Origin: Chrysomallon squamiferum
Lineage: Eukaryota > Mollusca > Gastropoda > Neomphalida > Peltospiridae
NCBI GenBank assembly: GCA_012295275.1
Contig: CM022670.1
Span: 34,387,801-34,442,800, forward strand
DNA: 55,000 nucleotides
Reading direction: 5' to 3'
The notes under the pieces are model-generated. The model saw only the letters and a list, made by a program, of their open reading frames with translations, ran no database searches and had not been told where the DNA came from. Numbering within the stretch: position 1 is the first letter of the stretch; each line of letters opens with the position of its first letter. Positions 13,506 through 26,291 of this stretch are shown piece after piece. The position numbers were made by a program, and so were the translations under genes.

Positions 13506-14833
13506 TTGTGTCGTGTGTTACTGATAAGTAATTTGAACAAGTAATTTAGAGGTGAAACTCATTTTTCCTTCTGATTTCAAATATATATCAAACTTAAATA
13601 TTTTATAAATTTTATTAAATTTTATTTTTTTATTAACAAACCCCCACACCAATCCACAAATAACCTGAATCCTTGACACAAATCAACTAAATTCAACGAA
13701 AAATAAAAATAAACATTAAGGGATGGGCTTTTATCATGCAGCTCGCAGGGATGGTGTGATAACTGGGCAGTCCTGGTCATCACTTTTATCAGAGCAGTGT
13801 AAAAACGCTACCCAGCATGTGTTGTCTGTTTCCTCAGTGGAGCTGTTACTGCCACATCTGGGGTATGCTGTATTACAGACAGTTTAAACAGAGCAGCTTG
13901 GTCCCTGCAGATAAGCTGGCACTCCGAAACTGTTGGTTAATCACTGATAACTTGATTTTTTTTATATATTTTTTATGTTCTGTAACTGAAATACACTGTG
14001 TGGTCTGTTTGTACACAGACTGTTAGTTGTTATTTCATTTAGAATTAAAATCATGGTTGTAGTGGGGTGAAGTTTTGTTGGGCATCAAATCCCATCTTAT
14101 AATCTGATGATGGTCTTGATGTGCTGAGGATATTCCTATATCCTGAACAAAGATCCACGACTAAATCAATTTATATCCCAGTGAAGGTTTAAGACCAATT
14201 TATGTCCTATGAAAGTCAAACACCCATTTGTGTCTTAAATGAAAGTCTAGCACCTTTATGTTAAGATGTAATGGACAAATAAATATTACTTAAAATTCAT
14301 AAATATTTGTACTTAAAATCAGATATGGAATTTGTGATTTAAAATTTCGAAAAAACTACACGTACTTAGGATACAGTTCATCAGCTGATGTGTTGGTGTA
14401 GACAGTGAAATTCTGTTCTGCTTGATCGCACTTGAGAAATTCAAAACATGTTTCTTATTTAGTATATCTCTGAATTCTGGTATTTGAAACCTCAAGTCAG
14501 ACTGGCTTTTAAAACATTGACACTTACACCAGTGATAAAAACGTAGCTATAAAATTATTTTTAAAATGTGTCTGTCTGTCTAACAGTCCGTGCATTGTTC
14601 TGTAAGAACACAGTTTGTTTATCCGCATTCAGATCTGACAAGTGATGTATGTTTCAGAACACAGAACACGGCTGCGACTAAGTGATTGCCTTTATTACAC
14701 GCAAATAACAGGCAAAAGGAATGTGCATTACTCATTATACAGTTCTAGTCACTCCGCAATTAATCTCTTGTACTGGGAGTTGACTGTTTCAGTTTAGCAG
14801 ATTATTTAATATTCAGACAGAAAAATGTCATTT

Positions 14834-14836
<3 letters not shown>

Positions 14837-14865
<29 letters not shown>

Positions 14866-14901
14866 CATTTGTTTTGTTTTTTTTATTTATTTTTTTTTTT
14901 T
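14837..14901 (+). repeat. poly-T rich segment
   Basis: Two T-runs of roughly 28 and 14 bases are joined by short T-rich spacers. Confidence 0.85.
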
Positions 14902-14989
14902 TATTATTTATTTCATTAATCTTTTTTACTTATTATATATTTCATAAAATCTCTTTTACATATGTGCTATGTTGAATTTGTATGTTAAA

Positions 14990-15175
14990 AATGTGTGTAC
15001 ATGTTGTTTGATATATGTGTGTACATATGTTGTGTTGAAATACATATGTTGTGTACATGTTGTGTTGTGTTGAAATGTGTGTATGTGTTGATATATGTGT
15101 GTACATGTTGTGTTTGATATATGTGTGTACATGTTGTGTTGATATATGTGTGTACATGTATGTACACTGTGAAAG
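14990..15175 (+). repeat. about 25-bp minisatellite rich in TGTGTACATG
   Basis: Units combine gatatatgtgtgtacatg with ttgtgtt and are repeated about seven times with length variation. A short (TA)n tract follows at about 15185-15212. The His/Thr/Tyr-rich minus-strand open frames come from the repeat. Confidence 0.85.
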
Positions 15176-16376
15176 GTACATAAATATATATAAAAAAATA
15201 TATATATATATATGTAGATTATGAAGTAAATTAATAAATCAGCAGCAGGCAAGTCTTTGATAAACTCATTAGCTATATTCACCATCACATATTATTTATG
15301 ATTTCACCAGTGTTTATTACCAGTGTGCTAGTCTTCCACTGATAAGTCCTGTCTAAGATTACACGAAGGTAGAACGTGGCTCTAAGCTAGTATTCCTTCC
15401 TTCCTTCCATGCACTGGAAGTCAGTTCCTGGCTGCCTCTAGCCTGCTCTGCAGTGGTAAGATCTGTCCCCAGTCTGCATGCACTGGATGGAAACTGTGTG
15501 ATAAGTGTGATAGCTGTCTGCGGAGTGTGATGTAAAAATCTCTCTCATAAAACTTAGTGTGGAATTAACAGCAAGTCGCGTTTAACACTAACAAATGTCA
15601 GCAGTGGTTGAGGATTTAATTTTTGAGACTTGTTCATTGAAGTAGTTGTTGGAAATGGCCGGCGATTATGAAAAGTGGTGAATGCTCTATGTTTTATCCA
15701 TCGTTTTTGTTTTCTTTGGGGAAAAATAAAGTTTTAAAAAATATTTAAATTTTGGAAAAAAAAAAGAAATGAATTATGAAGATGAAAGTGTGAGTGTTGT
15801 AGAATATTGAAAATTACTTGAAATGGATGATCCTCATTCTAGAATTATTCCCAAAGTGAAAAATTCACATTCCATTTTGTGACTGAATATGTTTACTTAC
15901 TGCATTATGGAATTGCTTAGATATGGAGCAGTCTGTTCATTTTTATTCTTGGACAAAGGAATTTAAATATCTTGAATAGCAGCATTTCACTGGAACAAGA
16001 AATCATCTACATTAAACCATACATCACTGGAATAAGTTTTAGGAATTATTTTGAATAAAAGTGTTAAGCTGTTTATAGGTTGGAATCATTATCATCTTTG
16101 GAGTTATCTTAATTATATATCTAAGTGTTAAACAGCATCACAGATACATTGACTGAGTTTATGTTAATTAGATATGAAATTACATGAACTGAACTATGTA
16201 ACAGGACCTTGAAAATAAGTATGTTAAACTCATATTGCTCTGGTATATATCTGGATTAAGCCAGCATCTCAAAGACTCAGTTGACCTTTTTCTAGACTTC
16301 AGAACTGTATTAATTATAGATGGAAAAAATTTATTTACCAGCCCTTGGGAACCAAGTATAAACTGAAGATGTTAAT

Positions 16377-17045
16377 CTGAGGAATCAAGTGTAGTGAATA
16401 GTGGAGCTCTGGGATCAAGTTAACACAGCCAGAGACTGGCTGGAATTATTCTGAATTTTTTTAAACTTTAGTAATTGTATATTAAATGTATTAAACAGCA
16501 TCAAAGGATTAAGGAATTAAGAATAATCTGAGGAATCAAGTATAGTAATTGGATGGATTTGTGGGGATCAAGTTGATACAACAGAGACTGGTTGGCTGTG
16601 TTCTTATATTTTTGGAATTATATTGTTTATAAATATAAAAACTTTCAGGAATTAAGAATTAACTGAGGAACCACGTGTAGCAAATTGCTGGAGTTGTGGG
16701 ATCAAGTTGACAAAACAGACTGGCTGGCGATGTTCTTCCTTCATATTTTGGAATTGTATGGTATATAAAAAATAAATAAATTGAACTATATCACAACTCT
16801 CAGCAATTAAGAATTAACTGAGGAACAAGTATAGTAAATGGGTGGAGTTGCAGGTTGACAAAACATAGATTGTTTGGAATGGTTCTTCAGTGTTTGGAAT
16901 TACATATAACATTAGGTGTACTGAATAGTGCCAGGGGACTGGGGAACTAAGACTAAACTGAGGACCAAGTGTGGTAAATGGGTGGAGCTGTGGGATCAGG
17001 TTGACACAGCAGAGATTGGCTGGAAGTGTTTTTCTGTGACTGCCC
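16377..17045 (+). repeat. diverged tandem repeat of about 135-155 bp, five copies
   Basis: The marker ctgagga-(t)caagt-tag-(a)a recurs at 16377, 16528, 16663, 16818 and 16958. Each time it is followed by a tgg-g block, gatcaagttga, aca, gagactggctgg and a T-rich end with ggaattaagaa. Copies differ by many substitutions and small indels, so the array is old. Weaker related copies may extend left to about 15950. Confidence 0.85.
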
Positions 17046-17655
17046 AGTGTACAGCAGGTGTAGGCAGATCTCTGGGACTGATCACATGTGTTGTGGAGTG
17101 GCTGCCTTCTCTGTTGAAATACACTGGTCAAATCAGCCTGTGCTTTACGAGTGCTGGTCAGATCTTCTTGTTTTGCCATTATCAGTAAACTGTGTGGTTA
17201 AATGGTTTAGTGGAATCCTGGAAATCACTGGAAACATATATAAAAAAAATATATATATAAGCTTGGTTGACATACAGAATTGAGCTGATACTAGATTATG
17301 TTGTGGAAGAATCATGGTTTTAAAAAGTCAGTGATGAAAGCTGGATTCATCATCAAACATGATTACAAAGTAACTGAATTAATTTCAAAAAGTAGAGAAG
17401 CTAAATTATAATAGTGTTGTGTGAAAACATGTTACAAACCCAAGCCAGAATTTTGTTTGCATTGTGAGTGATGCTGAGTGACTTGACATTCAATTAAGAA
17501 GTTCTGTGTGGAATGACTTGAAGTTTTGTTTGAAGATTAATTTTTTGAGTACCTTGGCACCATGGCCAGGTGTAATATGAAACAGTGTGTTGAGTATTGT
17601 GTAACAATGTTTTTCTTATGGAGTATTGTTTTTTTCTCTTTCATGTTGACTGCAG

Positions 17656-17680
17656 AAACGTCAAGAAAGCCTGGTGTCTG
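17656..17680 (+). CDS. Musk: MuSK-like receptor tyrosine kinase, 25-nt linker microexon
   Basis: The Ig exon ends after one base of a codon and the CRD exon begins with the last base of a codon. A connecting exon of length 3n+1 is therefore needed. This 25-nt segment fits exactly: it has a strong pyrimidine tract and tgcag acceptor before it, the consensus donor GTGAGT at 17681-17686 after it, and no stop. It encodes residues 107-115 (Lys-Thr-Ser-Arg-Lys-Pro-Gly-Val-Trp), with the first and last codons shared with the neighbouring exons. This forms a basic linker between Ig domain and CRD. Without it the reading frame is lost. Another unseen microexon is possible but not required by the phases. 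Confidence 0.82.
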
Positions 17681-18013
17681 GTGAGTAATGTTTTCTCTGT
17701 TATTTCTGTGAGTAATTTGTTAATGCTTGCACCATATGTTGTATAAATTATAATAAATGGTCACTGCCTATACAGTTATATTTCAGTGAATTACTAACCT
17801 TTCAGTTGAAGATTGCTGTGAAATTCTTACAGCTTGAACCTGCATTAACAAACCACCTGCTTTAATACAATAACATTCAAACTTTTGCCATAGTGTTAAA
17901 ATTTTTAACTTCCTTTAACAAAGTGCTTCATCATGACAATTATGTTGAAAGTTCTGCCAAGGTTTTAAACCGTTTTTTTTTTTTTTTTTACTTGTTGCAC
18001 CAGCCTTATTGCA

Positions 18014-19251
18014 ATGACTGAAAGAAATTAGTTTCATTTCACCATATAATTAATTCTAATGGTAATTATAAAATCATGGCAATACAGCCAGCTTCACTTT
18101 TGTGTTATTTTCATAGCAATATTTTTTTTAGTTTCCCCTCAAACTTAAACCTTTGTTTTTTGGGGGAGGGGGGGATATATTCTTTTAAAACCCATGTATT
18201 ATAGTAGTAAATTTTCAAGGTTATTTAAATTGTTCAACCTGCTTTGAAAACCACCCTGCATTATAACAAGAATATTTCATAGTTATGCCAAAAATTTGTA
18301 ACAGTGCAGTAGCATACATTATATATAGAACAGCAGCTGCTTTACAAATGTCAAGATAAGTTTTATACAATATCTTGATATTTTATTATTAAAATATCCT
18401 TGCTAATATTAGTAAAGAATTCAGAAGCAAATAATTTTTCCTTTCTCTAGTCAGTAATGAAAACAATACTCAAATTTTCGTGTTTGTTAAAAAAAAAAAA
18501 AAAAAAACACAGAAAGTTTGTACATTTGTGAAATTAAATAGAACACATCACTTAATATCTATACTGTAAACCAAATTTTCAAAAAAAAAACACTTTTTCA
18601 AAACAAATATTATTCCTGCTGAAATTTGGCAAACTCACTGACATTTACTTTCTCTTTATTTTGTTTTATATTTTTATAATTGTCTTCCACTGTTCCAGAC
18701 TGTTACAGTTAATTCAGACTTTATGGGACATAAAACAGCCAATAACTGCAGAAGGACCATTTATTCAGACTGAGCATCATTAACAATAAACTAACTCACC
18801 CAGCCAATAATTAATCAATCTGTCCATCCACGTATTCATCCTTCATTCACTCATTCATTTATTCTATACATTCATCCAGCTAACATCTATCCATCTGTCA
18901 ATCAGTCTATACATCTGTCCATTCATTCTTCCATCCATCACGTCTGTCCATACATACATTCACCCATCAGTCTAAACATATATCAATCTATCCATTCAGT
19001 CCATTCATTCTTTCATCCATTCATTCTTTCATCCATTCATCCATCCATCCATATTTTCATCCATTCATCCATCCATCCATCCATCCATCAGTTCATTCAG
19101 TCATTCAGTTGTTAGGTCAGCACCAGCATGTTAACATATGTAAATGACACACACCACTGATGCAGCCTGCAAATCACACACGCTTTCATAATTACCATTA
19201 GAATTAATTATATGAAAATTGGTGAAATGAAACTAATTTCTTTCATTCATA
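18014..19251. repeat. inverted repeat pair bounding a 1.2-kb segment
   Basis: The left arm, about 18014-18072, reads aatgactgaaagaaattag at its outer end and continues through tttcatttcacc and attctaatggtaattata. The right arm, about 19189-19251, is its reverse complement over about 55-60 bp, with one 8-nt insertion and a few differences. The inner segment encodes nothing recognisable and includes the ATCC microsatellite. The structure suits a non-autonomous DNA transposon or an inverted duplication. I cannot define target-site duplications. Confidence 0.6.
18810..19110 (+). repeat. ATCC/ATTC tetranucleotide-derived repeat
   Basis: Interrupted ccatccat, cattcatt and cagtctat units run over about 300 bases, purest near 19030-19090. 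The repeat lies inside the inverted-repeat pair. Confidence 0.85.
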
Positions 19252-19794
19252 CAGTGTGTTTGCTGTAAATTATTCACTGGTTAGATGCTTAATACAGCCA
19301 TGTTGACAACCGCAAAACACTTACTCAGATGTTTAATTTTTATGATTTGAATTATAATTCTTTTCTGTTTGTAATCATATAAATTAAGTCATAGCTAGGG
19401 TGTGGCTTTTTGACTTTGTAGAATTAATATTATAATAATAGTGAAGTTCTGTTTTATATAGCTGTCTTTATTTTCTCTTTTTCTTGCTACTTTTTCTTTT
19501 TCTCTCTTTCTGTCTCTCTTTCTGTTTCAGTTATTTCTTTAAAAAAAAAAAATTGTGTAAGGAGTGGACACAGCATTTTTCACTAATCTATTAATGATTT
19601 AATTTCCCATACCAAATATTTTTTTCTGACACATAAAAGAGAAAGAGGGGAAAATTCAGTGATTCACATTGGACTTCAGCTGTGCAGGATTGGCTAATTT
19701 ATTTTTTCAAGCATGTCAAGATAGTTTACCGTAATTTAACACTGAAATCATTTTTAATACATGATGGAAGAAATGCCTTCAACAGTGCTGAATA

Positions 19795-20000
19795 TGGAAA
19801 TAATGTCTTTGAAAATTTCAATAAGAGGAATTCAAAAGAAAACAAAAATCTGAATAGGAGATTCAAAAGAAAAGAAAATTTTAATAGGAGATGTTAATTG
19901 GAAAATTGCATAGGAAGAAACTGAAAAAAATATATATTTAATAGGACAAGATACAGAAGAAAATAAATTCTGAATAAGAAGGAATTTAGAAGAAAAAGAA
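19795..20000 (+). repeat. A/G-rich tandem units of about 30-35 bp
   Basis: Recurring blocks gaattcaaaagaaaa, aaaattctgaatagga and ttaataggaga, about six loose copies. The Asn/Lys-rich open frame 19682-19897 overlaps them and is not gene-like. Confidence 0.6.
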
Positions 20001-22102
20001 AACTTACACTGATATGGTTTCAGAATATTCTATGTATCTCTATCTTTTCACTCATCATTAAGGCCTGGGCAAACATTTCTTAATGGATATTTTTGTTGAT
20101 TCATTTTAATGCTTTGAACAAGGTGTAATGACCATCTTATGTAACGAATGCCTCCAGAACCCAAATGTTAGTGTTGCTGAAGATAAGATTAAGTCTTTAA
20201 TTAGCAAGTGACAAACCTGATCACACAAATGAATACATCCATCACTCAGGTTATCAGACCAAACTGCCACTGGTCAACCAGAACCAGGTGGAAAACACAC
20301 CAACTTGTTACTCCTAATTGGAAGCATGGGCACCTCTCTATTACAGCAGTAGAGAACTGGTCAGCCAAGCCAGAGCTGATGTGTCATGTGCTGGCTATTA
20401 GGCATCCATGTTAGGTAGTGGTCATGATGACTGTTAAGGGTCCATGTATTGGGGTGGTCATATCTCTTTTGCCTGGTGAGGAAAGCTGTAATATGATGTT
20501 TTACATTATTGTTGATTTACTGGACAAATACCTATTGTACAGTATTTAGATAAAATCTGAGACTTCAGAAAACTGGGATGTAGTCTGGGATTGGAATTGG
20601 GATCAAACAGATTACACTAATTGGAGCATGCTTTTATCAAAATAATTTTATCTCTGGCACAGATCTGTCTGATTGGGAAATCTACATAAAACAAATGTCA
20701 ATGTTTATATGATTGGTTGAAGATAAGTGTAGTTGTTTAAAACTATCCCAGCAGGCTCTGGTTAAGCATTAGTATCTTTACTTCTACATCACCTAGACTA
20801 GTTGGGAAATTGTGTCTTCAGTATTATACCAGTTTTAATGCAGTGTTTTAAATGGTGACAATGATTACAGTGTTTAAACGATAGAGAACATTTGGCCATG
20901 AGTCCAAGGTTAAAATGAAATGTTGACTGTTTACTCATGGTTTTGAATTGTACAGTAACAAGGCATTTGAGTAAAATACACAGAGATCACATTAGTTTGG
21001 TGTTAATCATAATGTCACTACTTCATGGAAGCATTTATGCAGTACCAGTATTCTTGGCAGAAATTAAAGTCTTATTTACTTAGCAAAATTTTGCTATGTT
21101 ACTGTTTCCATTAACTGATTAAGAATGAATAATAATATATGAAAATGTGTCATTTTATTCCCTTATCTTGTAACAAAAACCATAGACTAACAAAAGTAGT
21201 CACAACAAAACATGAATGAATTTAATGAAAGTATAGATATTAGATATTAGACCTCTGTTTTTATTACATTATCATTTTTACAAGAAAACTAATTTAATTA
21301 AAAAATCTTTAAGTATTGTCTTAAGATGTTAAATATTAATTTGTTGTTGTTCTGGAAGAGTTTATTTTCTGAACTGTTTTGTTTTAAAACAGTTAACATT
21401 GAAAGTCATCAACCAGCACAAAGCATACACTTCTCAAAGATCCACTTTTATTACCAGTCATGCTTTTTTCTTCACTGAGTTTATGTCATCTCATGTACCT
21501 GTCTGATTGTGTTAATTCTGGCCCATGATTTACTAGTGGATACCTGTAACATGTCACATATGCATGCATCTCTGTTCTAGTTTTTATACAATTTATTGCA
21601 TCATTAACCATTAATTTTGGTTAGAAAATGTTGAGTCACAGTGACAAAGTGATAATTGTGAGTTAAAATAACAACACTAAAAGATGTTGATGTATTTCAT
21701 ACAAAAAAAAAAAAGAGCTTGAAAACAACCCATCAACAAAAACTTTTACCAGTGCCTTTAACATTTAATAGCTTTTAAGACATGTAAAATGAGGCAAGAA
21801 ATTGTAATACTTTAAAATGTTTGTTCTGTTGTTTGTCAACACAAAAGAGCCATTTTTAGCATAGATGAACAGAAAGGTATGCAGTTATCAAAATGGCATT
21901 TATGGTATGTGAGTGAATTTGTGGTTAACAACACTTAAAGATATTTTTGTTTTAATTTTATGAGAAAGGAAAGCAGGTACTGCCAGTTAAAGAACTTTGG
22001 TTTATGTAGGAGATAGCACTGAAGAGAACTGATCTCACAGTCTGTTGTTACACAAATACTCTGCAAAAACCAATAAAACACATGTGAGCATGCATGCATA
22101 CA

Positions 22103-22103
22103 T

Positions 22104-22133
<30 letters not shown>
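22103..22133 (+). repeat. (CA)n microsatellite
   Basis: About 15 CA units, flanked by cat-gcatgca sequence. Confidence 0.9.
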
Positions 22134-22140
<7 letters not shown>

Positions 22141-25100
22141 AAATACATATACATTTAGGCACTTGCTCACATGCACATCAAACATACATGATAACATAAA
22201 GAAATTCCTTTACAGATCTGAAACCTTTGCACTAGAAGTGACATACAAGCGATATATAACACCTGCAGATCATATTTACTTATTCCTGGCATTCATAAAT
22301 TTTGTTAACTGATAAAAGATAATTTTTATTGGTAAGTTTGTTAGATTGTAAATGGCTTAACAGAAGTTTCAAGAAACAAAAATAATTTGATCTCATAAAT
22401 TATATAAAGTATATTTGGTCAACATGAATTTTCATTAAAGACAGATAAATTAATGAATTTGTAATTGCCATGGTATTTTCAGTATACTGATATGATTTTA
22501 TGAAAAACGGCAAGTTAGAAGTAACATCCTCATATTTTATTTCTTTACACTAACTTTGTAAGCAGAATCTTACTGATTTCAATCTTTTTATCTCAACTGA
22601 TGCCAAAGCCAACTTTGTTTGGTTTTTCTTTTTACTGAATATCTTATAAAGAAATCAGAAAGGATTGCTTTTCAGAAAGACTTCTCTAATCCATTTGATC
22701 CGAGGTGCAGGGTGTCTAGATAAGAATCAAAGATATTTTTTTGTTTTGCTTTGCTCTGTCTTGTTTTTGTAGATATATTCCTCAAGTCCCCAGTCTGACT
22801 TTGTTCTGTTCTGACTGGAAACACCTCAAGACTCCTGGGACTTTGCTTTGTTTCTGTATTTACATTAATCACTGTATCTTTCTGATGTCGATCAAGGAAT
22901 GTGGATAACTTTTTGCTTGAGACACACTTACAGTCATAGAAGAACAAATATTTAGTCATCTTTTAAGAAATTAAGACTTGTAAGTGATTCCAGCCTTTTC
23001 ATTATTGTCCAGTATTTTTGCTTCTATTTAAACAGTTGTAAGAGTTGTCCTGCCACTGCTGAAGTATTAAATGACATGGTGTATTTTCCTCTCAGTAAAA
23101 GATCACTTACTGACAATTGTGACTCTTTGAGTTGTTTCTGCAAGTTTAATTAGAAAATATTGAAAGTACATGTTGAAATATCACTGTTTGAAAAGCAGTA
23201 AAGAAATCTGTTCATTTATTCCAGTATGTGGAATGTCATTTTTGAAAAATCGTTTTCCTTCTTTAGTCATATACATTGTTGTTAGAAAACTTGTATGTTT
23301 AGATATTTATCCACAGATTATGAAATAAAGAAAAAAGAAATACAGCACTTTCAAAGTAATTAAGACATTAATCTTTTTTTTTTTTTAAAGGAAAATATGA
23401 TGATTTCTTGCCCAGGATTTCAAGCTTAGACTATGTTCAGATTATAAATAGGAAAACATAACAAATTAAACTGACAGTCTGAATAATAACAAGAACAAAA
23501 CAAGATTTTGTTCCTAAATTGTAGATAAAATATGAAACTCTGAATACTAGACAAAGTATTTGATACAGTGCCTGCATTAATATATATATTTAACTGCTAG
23601 GAGATATTGTAACATGTATTTATTTTTACAAAACAAAAATAATTCAAAAACAGATATCCTTGTAAAACTATATGTTGACTTCTGGTTGTTGTTTTTTTCT
23701 ATTTCTATATCCCAATGCTTTGCCTGCATGCAGTCTGTTAATTCTGGAAAACAAAGCTTTGTTGAAGAATATGAAGATATTAGGTTTTTATATCTTATAA
23801 TCCAGTGTTTTGGCTGTTTGCAATCCAGTGTCTGAGTGTTTTGAAAGCTGATAACCTAGAAGGCAATTTGATAAGATTTGGAATCGTAATCTGTTCCTTA
23901 CCAGATGTATGAATTCAAGTCTTGTTCTGCTTGTTCAATGATAACACTGATGCAGGGAAAAACTGCAGACCTGCTAGTTTAACTTTTGTCAGTTTTTGCT
24001 TATATTATGCTTGCAATATTAATAAATATTTTGAAAGGTATATTCCTATAAATTAAGACATTTGGCAGTGTCATGTTTTGGTTTTTCTGTAGTTTACGAA
24101 ATGCTTTAGCAATGATAAACACAGTAAATTAATTGGTTGTTAATGTCTTTTTAATTTCCTACATGTAAGATATTGAGAAAGAGAAATTTTGACATTTAAA
24201 GTGTAAGTGTGGGAATATAAAAATGTCATTGGGAAATGTTTCCACTTTGTGCTGTCTGTTCTGAAGTAAATCTGTTCTAGATTACTTGAATCTTTCTTTC
24301 TTTATTAGCTTTTAGTAAATAGAAATGTTAGATGTTATTTTCTTTTTCTCCATAACTGATGTTATTCCTTGTGTTGTTTATTTTAATATTAATGTTTTGT
24401 TGGGGTTTATTTGTGGGTGGTTTTTTTTGGGGGGAGGTTGTATGTTTAAATTAAATGTAATTTTTATACAGTTCTTTGATATACATTTTTAAAAAGTCCC
24501 CTCTTTATAACCAGTATCATTCAATGTATTTTTATTTAACATTCATCAGAAGCATCATTCAGATTATTTCTCACATTCCAGTATAAAACATTTGTATTTT
24601 TAACTTTCTTTACAAAACAGAAAAGAAAAAAAAATCCTTTATATAATCAGGACATTTATACACACGTGAAAATTAAAACCAAAAATATTTATAATTTATG
24701 AAACAAAGCCCCATAAATGTAACACATAACAACAATGATGAAAGAATAAATTTTTATTACATTTTCTCCCCTTCCTTTTTTTATGTAACTTGGTAAGCAG
24801 AAGCATATGATAAAACCATATGGTTAAACTAAAAGTCAACTTTGTGATAAATAACCTATAGGTTCCAGATTCTTGTTTTTTTTCTTTCTCTTTTAATTCA
24901 CTGTCTGAAATTTGTTCCTATGAATGAAACTTGGCCTCATGTTTTACTAGTTAGTTTAAGCCCAGCTTCTGGATGGAAACAAACAGGAAAATATGAATAG
25001 GAAGTGTCGACTTGGTATGTTTTCAAACCAAACACATTTCTGCTCTTGGTAAAGGCCATAATTCTTGTCAATTGTTTTCTGATAAATGCTACATGTGGCT

Positions 25101-25391
25101 CAAATGAGAGAGTTCAGATGCCATTTGTATACTTCATAAAGTTAACATTACAGAGTTTGTACAACGATGCCCACGAGCAGGTGTGTTATTGTTTTGACTT
25201 CTGTGTCAACCTGTACAGCTCAAATCAGTCTTCATAGCTTGCAAGCTGCAACAAATGCTTTATCAATACCTTCGAATCATTACCTTTGTTAGTAAATGAA
25301 AATTAAGTGTTATGTCTCTATACATATATTCATGCATACAGACATACATAAATACATGCATACATACTTTCACACATACATTCATTCATTC

Positions 25392-25395
<4 letters not shown>

Positions 25396-25431
<36 letters not shown>
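25396..25431 (+). repeat. (TA)n microsatellite
   Basis: About 18 TA units. Confidence 0.9.
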
Positions 25432-25434
<3 letters not shown>

Positions 25435-26263
25435 GTACATATGTGTGTGTATCTATGTATGTCTTTTTCTCTATGTGTATGTTTTTCATTGTTAAAGTAT
25501 GCCTTTCATAATACAAAGAAATGGTTAAATATGTTCTGTGTACTTTTTCCTTTTTTACCCCCCATGTATGTGTTGCATTAAGGGAATACAAGAAGCAGTG
25601 TATACAAGACAGAACTTGAGAGAGATGGACAGACAGATACTAACGTCATTATGAAACATCCAAATCTGTAAAGTAAGATAATGAACCAATGAAAATCAGT
25701 CGGACTTCAGGAATTTACCATACACCTGTGCTATAATTAACGAAAATTCTTCTTCATTCCAAAGCCCTTAGAACTCCACCAAGTAGAAATGATAGGACTG
25801 CTTGTACAACTGAAAGGTCTCAATGCTACGGAACAATCTGACCACAACTGGCCAACACATTGTCTGGGAAAGCTGTCAGCAACATGCTGTACTTGTTGTG
25901 GCACTGGGAACAGCACCCAGAGGAAAGCTTTTGTTTTTTAACAGATTAATGTAGATATGCAGCTATGGGTACAAACATTTCCTGTGTTTTGGCAAGAGAA
26001 TTGGGTGCAGGGATAGGAGATAGAGTAGCTAATGATGTCCGTGGAACCTTTTAATCTTGCATCCCTTGGGCATTGTGTTTTCTGCCAAGTCTTGTACAGT
26101 ACTTGGTACGATGGTTCTTTTTTTATTATTATTTTTATTTTAAAGTCTGTTATCTATTCTCAATACATCTTCTGTGTCCTTGATACTATCAATTTGTCAG
26201 TTAGTTTGCTGTAGGTGTTGAAATATATATGTTGATACCTGTTGGCGTTCACTACCACAACAA

Positions 26264-26291
26264 CGTGTGTGTGTGTGTGTGTGTGTGTGTG
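26264..26291 (+). repeat. (TG)n microsatellite
   Basis: About 13 TG units. Confidence 0.9.

Noticed and set aside
20208-20414. 68-codon frame in a less repetitive island
   Set aside because: No recognisable family and no flanking donor that would keep frame with the kinase exons.
25004-25237. 77-codon frame with a hydrophobic N-terminus resembling a signal peptide
   Set aside because: No family resemblance, AT-rich intron context and no supporting splice signals; a chance frame is likelier.
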